From positions 1-5,102 of the forward strand of contig DGGX01000104.1 in the NCBI GenBank assembly GCA_002392385.1: a stretch of 5,102 nucleotides of DNA, read 5' to 3'. Shown here piece after piece: positions 1 to 5,102 of this stretch (positions within the stretch are counted from its first letter, which is position 1; each line of letters starts with the position of its first letter). Under the pieces are notes generated by a model. It saw only the letters and a program-made list of their open reading frames with translations. It searched no databases and was not told the DNA's origin. This stretch comes from Lachnospiraceae bacterium UBA3863 (GTDB lineage Bacteria > Bacillota > Clostridia > Lachnospirales > Lachnospiraceae). A program made the position numbers and the translations under genes.

Positions 1-1176
1 CAGATGGTCATCAAGATCGTCAATGAAGAGATGATCTCCCTGATGGGCTCGGAGACGACGGAGATCGCCCTCAAGCCCGGCGGATCAGCCACAGTGCTCA
101 TGATGGTGGGTCTGCAGGGCGCCGGTAAGACCACGACGGCCGCCAAGCTGGCCGGCAAGTTCCGGCAGAAGGGGAGGAAGCCCCTGCTGGTGGCGCTGGA
201 CGTCTACCGGCCGGCCGCCATCAAACAGCTCCAGGTCAACGGCGAGAAGCTGGGCATCGAGGTATTCACGCCCAGGGGCAATGAGAAGCCCGCGAAGATC
301 GCCCGTGAGGCCATGGAGTACGCGGAGAAGAATCATCACAACCTTGTGATCCTGGATACGGCGGGCCGTCTCCAGATCGACAAGGACATGATGAAGGAGC
401 TCGAGGACATCAAGAAGGCGGTTCCTGTGGACCAGACCCTTCTGGTGGTGGATGCCATGACCGGTCAGGAGGCGGTGAACGTCTCCAAGACCTTCGATGC
501 CACGGTACATGTGGACGGTGTCATCCTGACCAAGCTGGATGGCGATACCCGCGGCGGCGCGGCGCTCTCCATCCGGGCGGTGACCGGCAAGCCTATCCTC
601 TACGTGGGCATGGGCGAGAAGCTCAGCGATCTCGAACAGTTCCATCCGGACCGCATGGCGGGCAGGATCCTGGGCATGGGCGACGTGCTGACCCTCATTG
701 ACAAGGCCCAGGAAGCCCTGGATAAGGAGGACGAGGAGAAGGCCAGGGAGATGACCGGCCATCTCCGCAAGGGCAAGTTCGATTTCAACGACTATCTGGC
801 CAGCATGGAGCAGATGCACAAGATGGGCGGCCTGTCCAGCGTACTCAGCATGATGCCCGGCATGGGGATCAGCAGGGACCAGCTGGAGGGAGCCATCGAT
901 GAGAAGCAGCTCAAGCGGACAGAGGCCATCATCCTGAGCATGACACCCAAGGAGCGCGCCAATCCCAAGCTCCTGACGCCCCAGCGCAAGTTCCGCATCG
1001 CCAAGGGCTCCGGCAACAGCGTGGCGGACGTCAACCGTTTCATCAAGCAGTTCACCCAGATGCAGCAGATGATGAAGCAGATGGGCGGCGGCAGGAAGGG
1101 CAGACGCAGAGGCGGCAGTCCCTTCGGCAACATGGGCGGCATGTTCGGCGGCAAACGCGGCGGTTTCCCGTTCTGA
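1..1176 (+). CDS. ffh: Signal recognition particle protein Ffh (SRP54), 5'-truncated by window edge
   Basis: Ffh is the GTPase subunit of the signal recognition particle. With 4.5S/6S RNA it binds signal sequences on nascent chains and delivers ribosomes to FtsY at the membrane. The frame is open from base 1 (CAG codon), so the ATG at 4 is an internal methionine. About 70 N-terminal residues (most of the N domain) lie outside; 391 residues remain. Counting from codon 1, the G domain shows P-loop GLQGAGKTT (37-45), DTAGR (119-123) and TKLDGD (177-182). The methionine-rich M domain follows, with MMPGMG, the RNA-binding helix region RKFRIAKGSG and a Met/Gly/Arg-rich tail ending GGFPF. The usual SRKRRIA-type motif reads QRKFRIA here, so one basic position is Phe. 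A 5-bp inverted repeat (TCCCG/CGGGA, 1166-1181) brackets the stop codon but has no U-tract. Identification is secure. Confidence 0.97.
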   Translation, partial: QMVIKIVNEEMISLMGSETTEIALKPGGSATVLMMVGLQGAGKTTTAAKLAGKFRQKGRKPLLVALDVYRPAAIKQLQVNGEKLGIEVFTPRGNEKPAKIAREAMEYAEKNHHNLVILDTAGRLQIDKDMMKELEDIKKAVPVDQTLLVVDAMTGQEAVNVSKTFDATVHVDGVILTKLDGDTRGGAALSIRAVTGKPILYVGMGEKLSDLEQFHPDRMAGRILGMGDVLTLIDKAQEALDKEDEEKAREMTGHLRKGKFDFNDYLASMEQMHKMGGLSSVLSMMPGMGISRDQLEGAIDEKQLKRTEAIILSMTPKERANPKLLTPQRKFRIAKGSGNSVADVNRFIKQFTQMQQMMKQMGGGRKGRRRGGSPFGNMGGMFGGKRGGFPF

Positions 1177-1251
1177 CGGGACAGCATATATAAGAAACAG
1201 ACAGTACAGAAATTTAAAAGGAAGTACATTCCGACAAGGAGGAAACAGACA

Positions 1252-1494
1252 ATGGCAGTTAAGATCAGATTGACCAGAATCGGTGAGAAGAAGGTTCCCA
1301 TGTACAGGATCGTCGTGGCTGACGCGAACGCTCCCAGAAACGGCCGCAGCATCGACGAGATCGGTTCCTACAATCCCAATACCGACCCCAGCACCGTGAA
1401 GGTGGATGTGGAAGCCGCCAAGAAGTGGCTTGCCAACGGCGCTCAGCCCACCACCGTGGTCAAGAAACTCTTCAAGCAGGCCGGCGTTCAGTAA
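1252..1494 (+). CDS. rpsP: 30S ribosomal protein S16 (bS16)
   Basis: bS16 is a small-subunit protein that binds 16S rRNA early and is needed for 30S assembly. The 80-residue product has the usual family length (about 80-90). It opens with the diagnostic [11 protein letters not shown], then [12 protein letters not shown], followed by [16 protein letters not shown] and the conserved GAQPT segment near the C-terminus. The ATG at 1252 is preceded by a strong Shine-Dalgarno AAGGAGG at 1236-1242 with 9-nt spacing, which fixes the start. It lies 75 nt after ffh, the order found in many Firmicutes. The gap is AT-rich compared with its surroundings but shows no convincing terminator, so read-through from ffh is likely. 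khpA follows 40 nt downstream. Confidence 0.98.
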   Translation: MAVKIRLTRIGEKKVPMYRIVVADANAPRNGRSIDEIGSYNPNTDPSTVKVDVEAAKKWLANGAQPTTVVKKLFKQAGVQ

Positions 1495-1534
1495 GATAAC
1501 CGGACAGGATCATCAGATCAGAAGGGCTATTACC

Positions 1535-1768
1535 ATGAAAGAATTAGTGGAGGTCATCGCCAAGGCGCTGGTGGAGCACCCGGACGAGGTAACCGTCACG
1601 GAGAAAAGGGAAGGCAGGACCGTCCGTGTCCACCTTCATGTGGCCCAGTCCGACGGAGGCAAGGTGATCGGCCGCAGCGGCCGCATCGCCAGGGCTATCC
1701 GCAGTGTCGTCAAGGCGGCTTCAACTCTGGATGATACCAGAGTATATGTGGACATCGACAGTAAATGA
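1535..1768 (+). CDS. khpA: KhpA family KH-domain RNA-binding protein (YlqC/UPF0109)
   Basis: KhpA is a small, single KH-domain RNA-binding protein. In streptococci and other Firmicutes it pairs with KhpB (Jag/EloR) and affects cell division, elongation and RNA levels; that role is known for the family and not shown here. The product is 77 residues, normal for the family. It starts MKELVEVIAKALVEHPDEV and carries the KH signature GKVIGRSGRIARAIR, with the GxxG nucleic-acid loop at G46-R-S-G49. The ATG at 1535 follows AGAAGGG (1520-1526) with 8-nt spacing. An in-frame upstream ATG at 1406 lies inside rpsP and would add non-family sequence, so I rejected it. The stop overlaps the rimM start in an ATGA, suggesting translational coupling. 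The rpsP–khpA–rimM order is typical of Firmicutes. Confidence 0.96.
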   Translation: MKELVEVIAKALVEHPDEVTVTEKREGRTVRVHLHVAQSDGGKVIGRSGRIARAIRSVVKAASTLDDTRVYVDIDSK

Positions 1769-2283
1769 AGAGGATCGAGAGATTTCAGGTAGGCGTCATC
1801 ACCGCTACGCACGGGCTCAGAGGGGAGGTCAAGGTCTATCCCACCTCCGACGAGCCGCGGCGGTTCGACTCTCTGAAGGAAGTCATCCTGGATACGGGGC
1901 GGGTGCAGCGCAGGCTGCGCATCCGCAGCGTCAAGTATTTCAAGCAGTTCGCCATCCTGGGCTTTGAGGGCATGGACAGGATCGAAGACGTGGAACGTCT
2001 CCGGGGAGCCAGCCTTCTGATCGACCGGGAGGACGCCGTCCCTCTGGAGGAGGGTGAATACTTCATCCCGGATCTTCTGGGACTGGAGGTCGTCACCGAC
2101 ACCGGCAGGGACCTGGGCGAGCTTGTGGACGTTCTGCAGACAGGCGCCAACGACGTATATGTCGTCGGCGGCGGAGACAGGAAGGAATTTCTGCTTCCGG
2201 CCATCCCGGAATGTATTCTGGAGGTGGACACAGAGGGCGGAAAGATGGTCGTGCGTCTTATGCCCGGACTGGAGGAACTCTGA
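1765..2283 (+). CDS. rimM: Ribosome maturation factor RimM
   Basis: RimM binds the 30S head through protein uS19 and helps mature the 16S rRNA 3' domain. The 172-residue product is the usual length. The N-terminal RimM barrel begins FQVGVITATHGLRGEVKVYP, with the conserved HGLRGEVKV at 16-24. The C-terminal PRC-barrel starts near residue 97 with EYFIPDLLGLEVV, followed by LGELVDVLQTGANDVYVV and LLPAIPECILEVD. The end, MVVRLMPGLEEL, matches the family's typical C-terminus. The start ATG at 1765 overlaps the khpA stop by 4 nt and lacks a strong Shine-Dalgarno of its own, so translation is probably coupled to khpA. trmD begins 2 nt after the stop. The rimM–trmD pairing is conserved across bacteria. 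Confidence 0.97.
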   Translation: MKRIERFQVGVITATHGLRGEVKVYPTSDEPRRFDSLKEVILDTGRVQRRLRIRSVKYFKQFAILGFEGMDRIEDVERLRGASLLIDREDAVPLEEGEYFIPDLLGLEVVTDTGRDLGELVDVLQTGANDVYVVGGGDRKEFLLPAIPECILEVDTEGGKMVVRLMPGLEEL

Positions 2284-2285
2284 GC

Positions 2286-3098
2286 ATGGAATTTCATGTT
2301 CTGACACTTTTTCCGGAGATGATCCGGCAGGGCGTGGAGACCAGCATACTGGCCAGAGCCATGGAGAAGGGGCTCATCCGGCTGGATGCCGTGAATATCC
2401 GGGATTACACCGAGAACAAGCACGGACGGGTGGATGATTATACCTACGGCGGAGGCGCAGGCATGCTGATGCAGGCCCAGCCCGTTTACGACGCCTGGGC
2501 GTCGGTACAGGCCCGGATCCCCGCGGGGACGAGAGTTCTTTACATGTCTCCCCAGGGACGCCGTTTCGACCAGGCCATGGCCCAGGAACTGGCGCAGGAG
2601 GAGCATCTGATCCTTCTCTGCGGCCACTACGAGGGGATCGACGAGAGAGTCCTCGAGGAGATCGGCACGGAGGAGGTGTCCGTCGGCGATTACGTTCTGA
2701 CGGGCGGAGAGCTTCCCGCCATGCTCATCATTGACGCGGTATCCCGCATGATCCCCGGTGTCCTGAGCAACCGGGAGTCCCCTGAGGTGGATTCCTTCAT
2801 GAACGGCCTGCTGGAATACCCCCAGTATTCCAGACCGGAAATATGGCGGGACAGGCGCGTGCCCGAGATCCTGCTGTCCGGCGATCACGCCAGGGTGGAC
2901 GCCTGGAGACTGGAGCAGTCTCTGGAGCGCACCAGGCAGAGAAGACCGGATCTCTATGAAGCCTATATGCGGGAACATCCCCCGGCGCCTCACAAGCGCC
3001 GCAGGAGGAAGAAGAGACCCGCGTCTGCCGGAGAAGAGCCGCTTCCCGGCACAGAGGGGGAGGCCGCAGACCCCGGGGAGAAAACTCCTTGCATTTAA
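2286..3098 (+). CDS. trmD: tRNA (guanine37-N1)-methyltransferase TrmD
   Basis: TrmD uses S-adenosylmethionine to methylate N1 of G37, next to the anticodon of tRNAs reading CNN and related codons, and so prevents +1 frameshifting. It is a SPOUT-class trefoil-knot dimer. The 270-residue product shows YGGGAGM (54-60), LCGHYEGIDERV (111-122), and the knot SVGDYVLTGGELPAM (132-146). It then has R154 and the catalytic-type D169 in EVDSF, in register with the residue numbers described for the Haemophilus enzyme. LLEYPQYSRP and the C-terminal helical domain follow. The ATG at 2286 is served by GGAGG at 2271-2275, inside the end of rimM, with 10-nt spacing. The product is some 25-30 residues longer than many TrmDs because of a charged tail after about 230: a basic run HKRRRRKKR (236-244), then an acidic stretch. 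The last codons overlap the rplS promoter. Confidence 0.97.
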   Translation: MEFHVLTLFPEMIRQGVETSILARAMEKGLIRLDAVNIRDYTENKHGRVDDYTYGGGAGMLMQAQPVYDAWASVQARIPAGTRVLYMSPQGRRFDQAMAQELAQEEHLILLCGHYEGIDERVLEEIGTEEVSVGDYVLTGGELPAMLIIDAVSRMIPGVLSNRESPEVDSFMNGLLEYPQYSRPEIWRDRRVPEILLSGDHARVDAWRLEQSLERTRQRRPDLYEAYMREHPPAPHKRRRRKKRPASAGEEPLPGTEGEAADPGEKTPCI

Positions 3099-3117
3099 TG
3101 TATGACTGTGGTAAATT
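3089..3117 (+). promoter_or_regulatory. Putative sigma-A promoter with extended -10 for rplS
   Basis: TTGCAT at 3089-3094 serves as a -35 element. After a 17-nt spacer comes TAAATT at 3112-3117, preceded by TGG at 3109-3111, which forms an extended -10 (TGnTAAATT). The region is locally AT-rich within GC-rich surroundings. It overlaps the last trmD codons and the TAA stop at 3096-3098. Predicted transcription start is about 3122-3125, giving an rplS leader of roughly 180 nt. The -35 matches the consensus only in TTG, so the extended -10 probably carries the strength. This is inferred from sequence only. Confidence 0.65.
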
Positions 3118-3121
3118 AACA

Positions 3122-3303
3122 ATGCTGCGTTCTGCAGTATGCTGTGAGTAGAGCACGATGGTCCTCTGCCCCAGCGGCGCACCTGACCGGACACAGGTCC
3201 GGAAGGAATACAGGACGGACGGCTGTAAGCCGCATCCGCCGCCGGTCTGCCGGCCGCACCGCGAAGACGGGTATGAACATACGGGAAAGGAATGAAGAGA
3301 AGA
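3122..3303 (+). promoter_or_regulatory. Structured rplS mRNA leader, candidate ribosomal-protein autoregulatory RNA
   Basis: The ~205-nt gap between trmD and rplS holds no convincing gene but several consecutive hairpins. Stem 3122-3128/3134-3140 (7 bp, one G-U) sits at the predicted 5' end. CCGGAC 3187-3192 pairs with GTCCGG 3197-3202 (6 bp, 4-nt loop). CGGA-CGGCT 3216-3224 pairs with AGCCG 3228-3232 and TCCG 3235-3238 across a 2-nt bulge. GCCGG 3241-3245 pairs with CCGGC 3250-3254. A family of L19 leader RNAs is known upstream of rplS in low-GC Firmicutes, and position and size fit that role. I cannot match the consensus by eye, and no intrinsic terminator is evident within it, so control might act on translation. 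The function is inferred. Confidence 0.5.
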
Positions 3304-3660
3304 ATGAATTTCGAAGTCATCAAGGAACTGGAGAAGGAACAGCTGAAGGCGGAAGTCCCGCAGTTTGAGACCGGCGATACCGTCCGCGTCCACAACCGCA
3401 TCAAGGAAGGCAACCGCGAGAGAGTACAGATCTTCGAAGGCGTTGTTCTGAAGATCCAGGGCGGCGGCGCCAGAACGACCTTTACGGTCCGCAAGGAATC
3501 CAGCGGCATCGGTGTCGAGAAGACATGGCCTCTGCACTCCCCCAACGTCGAGAAGGTCGAGGTTGTGAGAAGAGGTAAAATCCGTAGAGCGAAGCTGAAC
3601 TACCTGCGCGGCCTCAGCGGCAAGAAAGCCAAGGTCAAGGCAAGGATGGACAGAAAGTAA
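3304..3660 (+). CDS. rplS: 50S ribosomal protein L19 (bL19)
   Basis: bL19 lies at the interface between the 30S and 50S subunits. The product is 118 residues, normal for the family. It begins [15 protein letters not shown], has the conserved GDTVRVH (24-30) and [16 protein letters not shown] (40-55), then [21 protein letters not shown] (60-80), and ends with [18 protein letters not shown] and a basic tail. I chose the ATG at 3304 because bL19 proteins start MNxxxIKxLExEQ. An in-frame ATG at 3292 would add MKRR and leaves only 1 nt between AAAGG (3286-3290) and the start. From 3304 that same AAAGG element has a spacing of about 13 nt and a weaker GAAGAGA (3294-3300) lies nearer, so the ribosome site is modest. 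The gene has its own predicted promoter and leader, and a hairpin terminator follows 20 nt after the stop. Confidence 0.98.
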   Translation: MNFEVIKELEKEQLKAEVPQFETGDTVRVHNRIKEGNRERVQIFEGVVLKIQGGGARTTFTVRKESSGIGVEKTWPLHSPNVEKVEVVRRGKIRRAKLNYLRGLSGKKAKVKARMDRK

Positions 3661-3680
3661 TCCCGGCAGGGATACAGGTG

Positions 3681-3709
3681 AGAGCCGCACTGAAGAGGTG
3701 CGGCTCTTT
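3681..3709 (+). terminator. Rho-independent terminator after rplS (short U-tract)
   Basis: AGAGCCGCAC at 3681-3690 pairs perfectly with GTGCGGCTCT at 3698-3707 around a 7-nt loop, giving a 10-bp GC-rich stem that runs into TTT at 3707-3709. The U-tract is short and interrupted by GCG, so termination may be partial. That would allow read-through into rbgA, which starts 38 nt further on and has no obvious promoter of its own. The placement fits the end of the ribosomal-protein part of the cluster. Confidence 0.7.
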
Positions 3710-3738
3710 GCGTATTCTGTACCAGACTGTGCAGCAAT

Positions 3739-3744
3739 GAGGTG
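3739..3744 (+). promoter_or_regulatory. Shine-Dalgarno GAGGTG that decides the rbgA start
   Basis: GAGGTG precedes the ATG at 3748, with the GAGG core 5 nt upstream. An alternative in-frame GTG at 3742 lies inside this element and could not use it. RbgA proteins also begin only a few residues before the WxPGHM motif. The ATG at 3748 is therefore the better start. Confidence 0.75.
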
Positions 3745-3747
3745 AAC

Positions 3748-4626
3748 ATGACTGATTATCAATGGTACCCCGGTCATATGACCAAGGCCAGGCGCATGAT
3801 GCAGGAAGACCTGAAGCTCGTGGACCTGGTCATAGAACTGGCGGATGCCAGGATCCCCCTGAGCAGCCGCAATCCTGATATAGACAGCCTGTGCGCCGGC
3901 AAGAGCCGGGTACTGCTCCTGTGCAAGGAGGATCTGGCGGATCCGTCTGTCACCAGGGCTTTCTGCGGTTATTTCGAGGAACAGGGCATATCCGCCGTGC
4001 CTCTGGATGCCCGCACCCGCAGCGCCAACGCCCTGATCAAGAACCGGGTGGAGGAGGCCTGCCGGGCCAGGATCGAGAGAGACAGAAGGCGGGGCATCGT
4101 GGGAAGACCTCTGCGGGCCATGGTGGCCGGCATCCCCAATGTGGGCAAGTCCACCTTCATCAACTCCTTCGCCGGCAAGGCCAGCGCCAAGACCGGCAAC
4201 AAGCCGGGCGTTACCCGGGGCCGGCAGTGGATCCGGCTCAACAAGGGCCTGGAGCTCCTGGACACTCCCGGTATCCTGTGGCCCAAGTTTGAGGATGAGC
4301 AGGTTGGGCTTAGACTTGCACTTATTGGTTCCATGAATGATGAGAATCTTGATAGCGTGGAACTTGCCTGTGATCTGATAAAAGTGCTAAATAACTACTA
4401 CCCTGGAGTCATAAAAGAGAAGTATAATATAACTGAAGACCAGTTATCTGTCTTTTTAGAGGATCAGTATGCTAATGAGTTTAGCGCGGTGCTTTCTGCT
4501 ATCGCAGAAAACAGAAAACTGATCAAACAGGGAGCTGTTCCTGATATTGACAGAGCTTCATCACTTCTGCTTGATGATTTTAGAAGTGGAAGACTTGGAA
4601 GACTGTCATTGGAAAGACCTGAATAA
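3748..4626 (+). CDS. rbgA: Ribosome biogenesis GTPase RbgA (YlqF), compositionally mosaic gene
   Basis: RbgA is a circularly permuted GTPase that promotes late 50S assembly, including incorporation of uL16 and other late proteins in Bacillus. The 292-residue product is close to the family's usual ~280-290. Motifs in permuted order are: YPGHMTKA (7-14); a G4 position reading CKED (59-62) where NKxD is expected; PLDARTRSAN (85-94) near G5; G1 GIPNVGKST (128-136); G2 KPGVTRG (152-158); and G3 DTPG (172-175). WPKFEDEQVG follows, then the helical C-terminal domain ending RLSLERPE. It lies 87 nt after rplS, past a terminator. The first ~180 codons are GC-rich with mixed CGC/CGG/AGG arginines. From about codon 183 onward all seven arginines are AGA, and leucine shifts to CTT/TTA/CTA with some CTG. 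The frame is unbroken, so the chimera, if artificial, was joined at homologous positions. Confidence 0.95.
   Translation: MTDYQWYPGHMTKARRMMQEDLKLVDLVIELADARIPLSSRNPDIDSLCAGKSRVLLLCKEDLADPSVTRAFCGYFEEQGISAVPLDARTRSANALIKNRVEEACRARIERDRRRGIVGRPLRAMVAGIPNVGKSTFINSFAGKASAKTGNKPGVTRGRQWIRLNKGLELLDTPGILWPKFEDEQVGLRLALIGSMNDENLDSVELACDLIKVLNNYYPGVIKEKYNITEDQLSVFLEDQYANEFSAVLSAIAENRKLIKQGAVPDIDRASSLLLDDFRSGRLGRLSLERPE
4288..4312. other. Compositional breakpoint: probable chimeric or recombination junction
   Basis: By hand count, GC is 40/60 in 4081-4140 and 33/60 in 4261-4320, then falls to 24/60 in 4321-4380 and 19/60 in 4381-4440, and is 19/60 in 4861-4920. GC-type codons (ATC CTG TGG CCC AAG) run to 4287. 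Neutral codons cover 4288-4302, and AT-type codons (GTT GGG CTT AGA CTT GCA) begin at 4303. The switch falls in the codons for KFEDEQVG, just after the G3 motif, where two related genes could share a nearly identical stretch. Everything to the right keeps the AT-type composition up to the window edge. The source of the join, assembly or biology, cannot be told from the sequence. Confidence 0.85.
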
Positions 4627-4660
4627 AATAGTGCATCGACGCACGGAATCGAGATGGAAA

Positions 4661-5102
4661 ATGAGTAAAGTACTTAAAGAGATCATGAGCACACTTTTAT
4701 ACCTGGTAGTAATCTTTGGACTTACTTTCCTGTTTATAACCTTTGTAGCCCAGAGAACAGAAGTAAGTGGTTCTTCAATGGAGCCAACACTTCAGGATCA
4801 TGATTCTTTGATAGTTGATAAGCTTTCTTACAGATTCATAGAACCTCATAGATATGATATTGTTATTTTCCCATATCAGTATGGTAACAATCAGTACTTC
4901 ATAAAAAGAGTAATTGGCCTTCCAGGGGAAAGGGTCAGAATCGATTATGACGGAAACATCTATATAAACGATGCAAAGCTTATTGAAAACTATGGAGCTG
5001 AAGTTATCATTGATCCAGGAAGAGCTGAAACAGAAATACTTCTTGGAGAAGATGAATACTTTGTAATGGGTGATAATAGAAATCACAGTATGGACAGCAG
5101 AG
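4661..5102 (+). CDS. lepB: Signal peptidase I, 3'-truncated by window edge
   Basis: Type I signal peptidase cleaves signal peptides from exported proteins at the outer face of the membrane, using a Ser-Lys dyad. The 147 residues present show a short cytoplasmic N-terminus, one membrane segment (about 12-30, LLYLVVIFGLTFLFITFVA), and box B SGSSMEPTL with the nucleophile Ser39. Box D IKRVIGLPGE carries general-base Lys82, and box E GDNRNHSMDSR (137-147) stops at the window edge. A few tens of residues should be missing. ATG 4661 is preferred because it gives the normal length before the membrane helix, although its ribosome site is weak (GAGATGG at 4651-4657, only 3 nt away). In-frame GTG 4631 and ATG 4685 are alternatives. 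The gene lies 34 nt after rbgA and shares its AT-rich 3' composition: arginine is AGA except one AGG. It probably comes from the same source as the rbgA 3' end, not from the upstream operon. Confidence 0.96.
   Translation, partial: MSKVLKEIMSTLLYLVVIFGLTFLFITFVAQRTEVSGSSMEPTLQDHDSLIVDKLSYRFIEPHRYDIVIFPYQYGNNQYFIKRVIGLPGERVRIDYDGNIYINDAKLIENYGAEVIIDPGRAETEILLGEDEYFVMGDNRNHSMDSR

Noticed and set aside
1166..1181. Inverted repeat TCCCG/CGGGA around the ffh stop codon
   Set aside because: Only 5 bp with no following U-tract; it is not a convincing terminator and could arise by chance.
1164..1192. Possible promoter between ffh and rpsP (TTTCCC, 17 nt, TATATA)
   Set aside because: The -10 is plausible but the -35 is poor, there is no extended -10, and the putative -35 is inside the ffh 3' end. 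Evidence is too weak for an annotation.
3144..3368. Small plus-strand ORF (74 codons) in the rplS leader
   Set aside because: It runs into rplS in another frame, has an Arg-rich composition expected of structured GC-rich RNA, and lacks a good Shine-Dalgarno or any recognisable domain.
1836..3545. Very long minus-strand open frame (569 codons) antisense to rimM–trmD–rplS
   Set aside because: It spans three well-identified plus-strand genes and the intergenic leader, and its product looks like low-complexity Arg/Ser/Pro/Gly translation. GC-rich codon bias on the sense strand removes stops from the antisense frame. The same applies to the minus-strand frames at 85-819, 1636-2307 and 2797-3777.
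4288..4312. Mobile element insertion as the cause of the composition change
   Set aside because: No terminal inverted repeats, target duplication, transposase or integrase, or frame disruption is visible. The RbgA reading frame and family motifs continue smoothly across the break.
4631..4644. Small inverted repeat GTGC-ATCGAC-GCAC upstream of lepB
   Set aside because: Only a 4-bp stem; too short to support an operator, terminator or attachment site.
4775..5086. Minus-strand ORF (103 codons) at the right edge
   Set aside because: It is antisense to lepB, whose catalytic boxes are clear on the plus strand; the ORF is an AT-rich shadow.

Overview
The window looks like a chromosomal housekeeping locus from a Gram-positive bacterium of the Firmicutes/Clostridia type. 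The order ffh–rpsP–khpA–rimM–trmD–rplS–rbgA is the conserved translation and secretion cluster of Firmicutes, and RbgA is a mainly Gram-positive ribosome assembly GTPase. The first ~4.3 kb is GC-rich, with many CTG, CTC, CGC and CGG codons and strong Shine-Dalgarno sequences. A Lachnospiraceae-like gut or rumen clostridium with unusually high GC is my guess; the sequence alone does not fix the family.

Layout, all on the + strand. Positions 1-1176 hold ffh (SRP54 GTPase), without its first ~70 codons. After a 75-nt gap come rpsP (ribosomal protein bS16), khpA (small KH RNA-binding protein), rimM (30S maturation factor, overlapping khpA by ATGA) and trmD (tRNA m1G37 methyltransferase, 2 nt after rimM). 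An extended -10 promoter overlaps the trmD stop codon and starts a ~180-nt hairpin-rich leader before rplS (bL19). A GC-rich hairpin terminator follows rplS. Then come rbgA (50S assembly GTPase) and the first 147 codons of lepB (signal peptidase I), which runs off the right edge.

The genes serve ribosome assembly (RimM, RbgA, bS16, bL19), tRNA modification for reading-frame maintenance (TrmD), RNA binding (KhpA) and protein export (Ffh targeting, LepB cleavage of signal peptides). This is a growth-linked set normally expressed together.

I see no novel gene system. The standout observation is a sharp compositional break inside rbgA at about 4288-4312. Upstream is about 65% GC with mixed CGN/AGG arginine codons; downstream is about 32-42% GC with only AGA arginine codons in the rest of rbgA and almost only AGA in lepB. 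The reading frame is intact and the break sits on a highly conserved motif. The sequence is therefore probably a mosaic of two genomes, either an assembly chimera (likely if this is metagenome-derived) or a real homologous recombination. Everything right of ~4300 should not be assigned to the same organism without checking. Secondary points are an atypical G4 motif (CKED) in RbgA, a charged C-terminal tail on TrmD, and the structured rplS leader.
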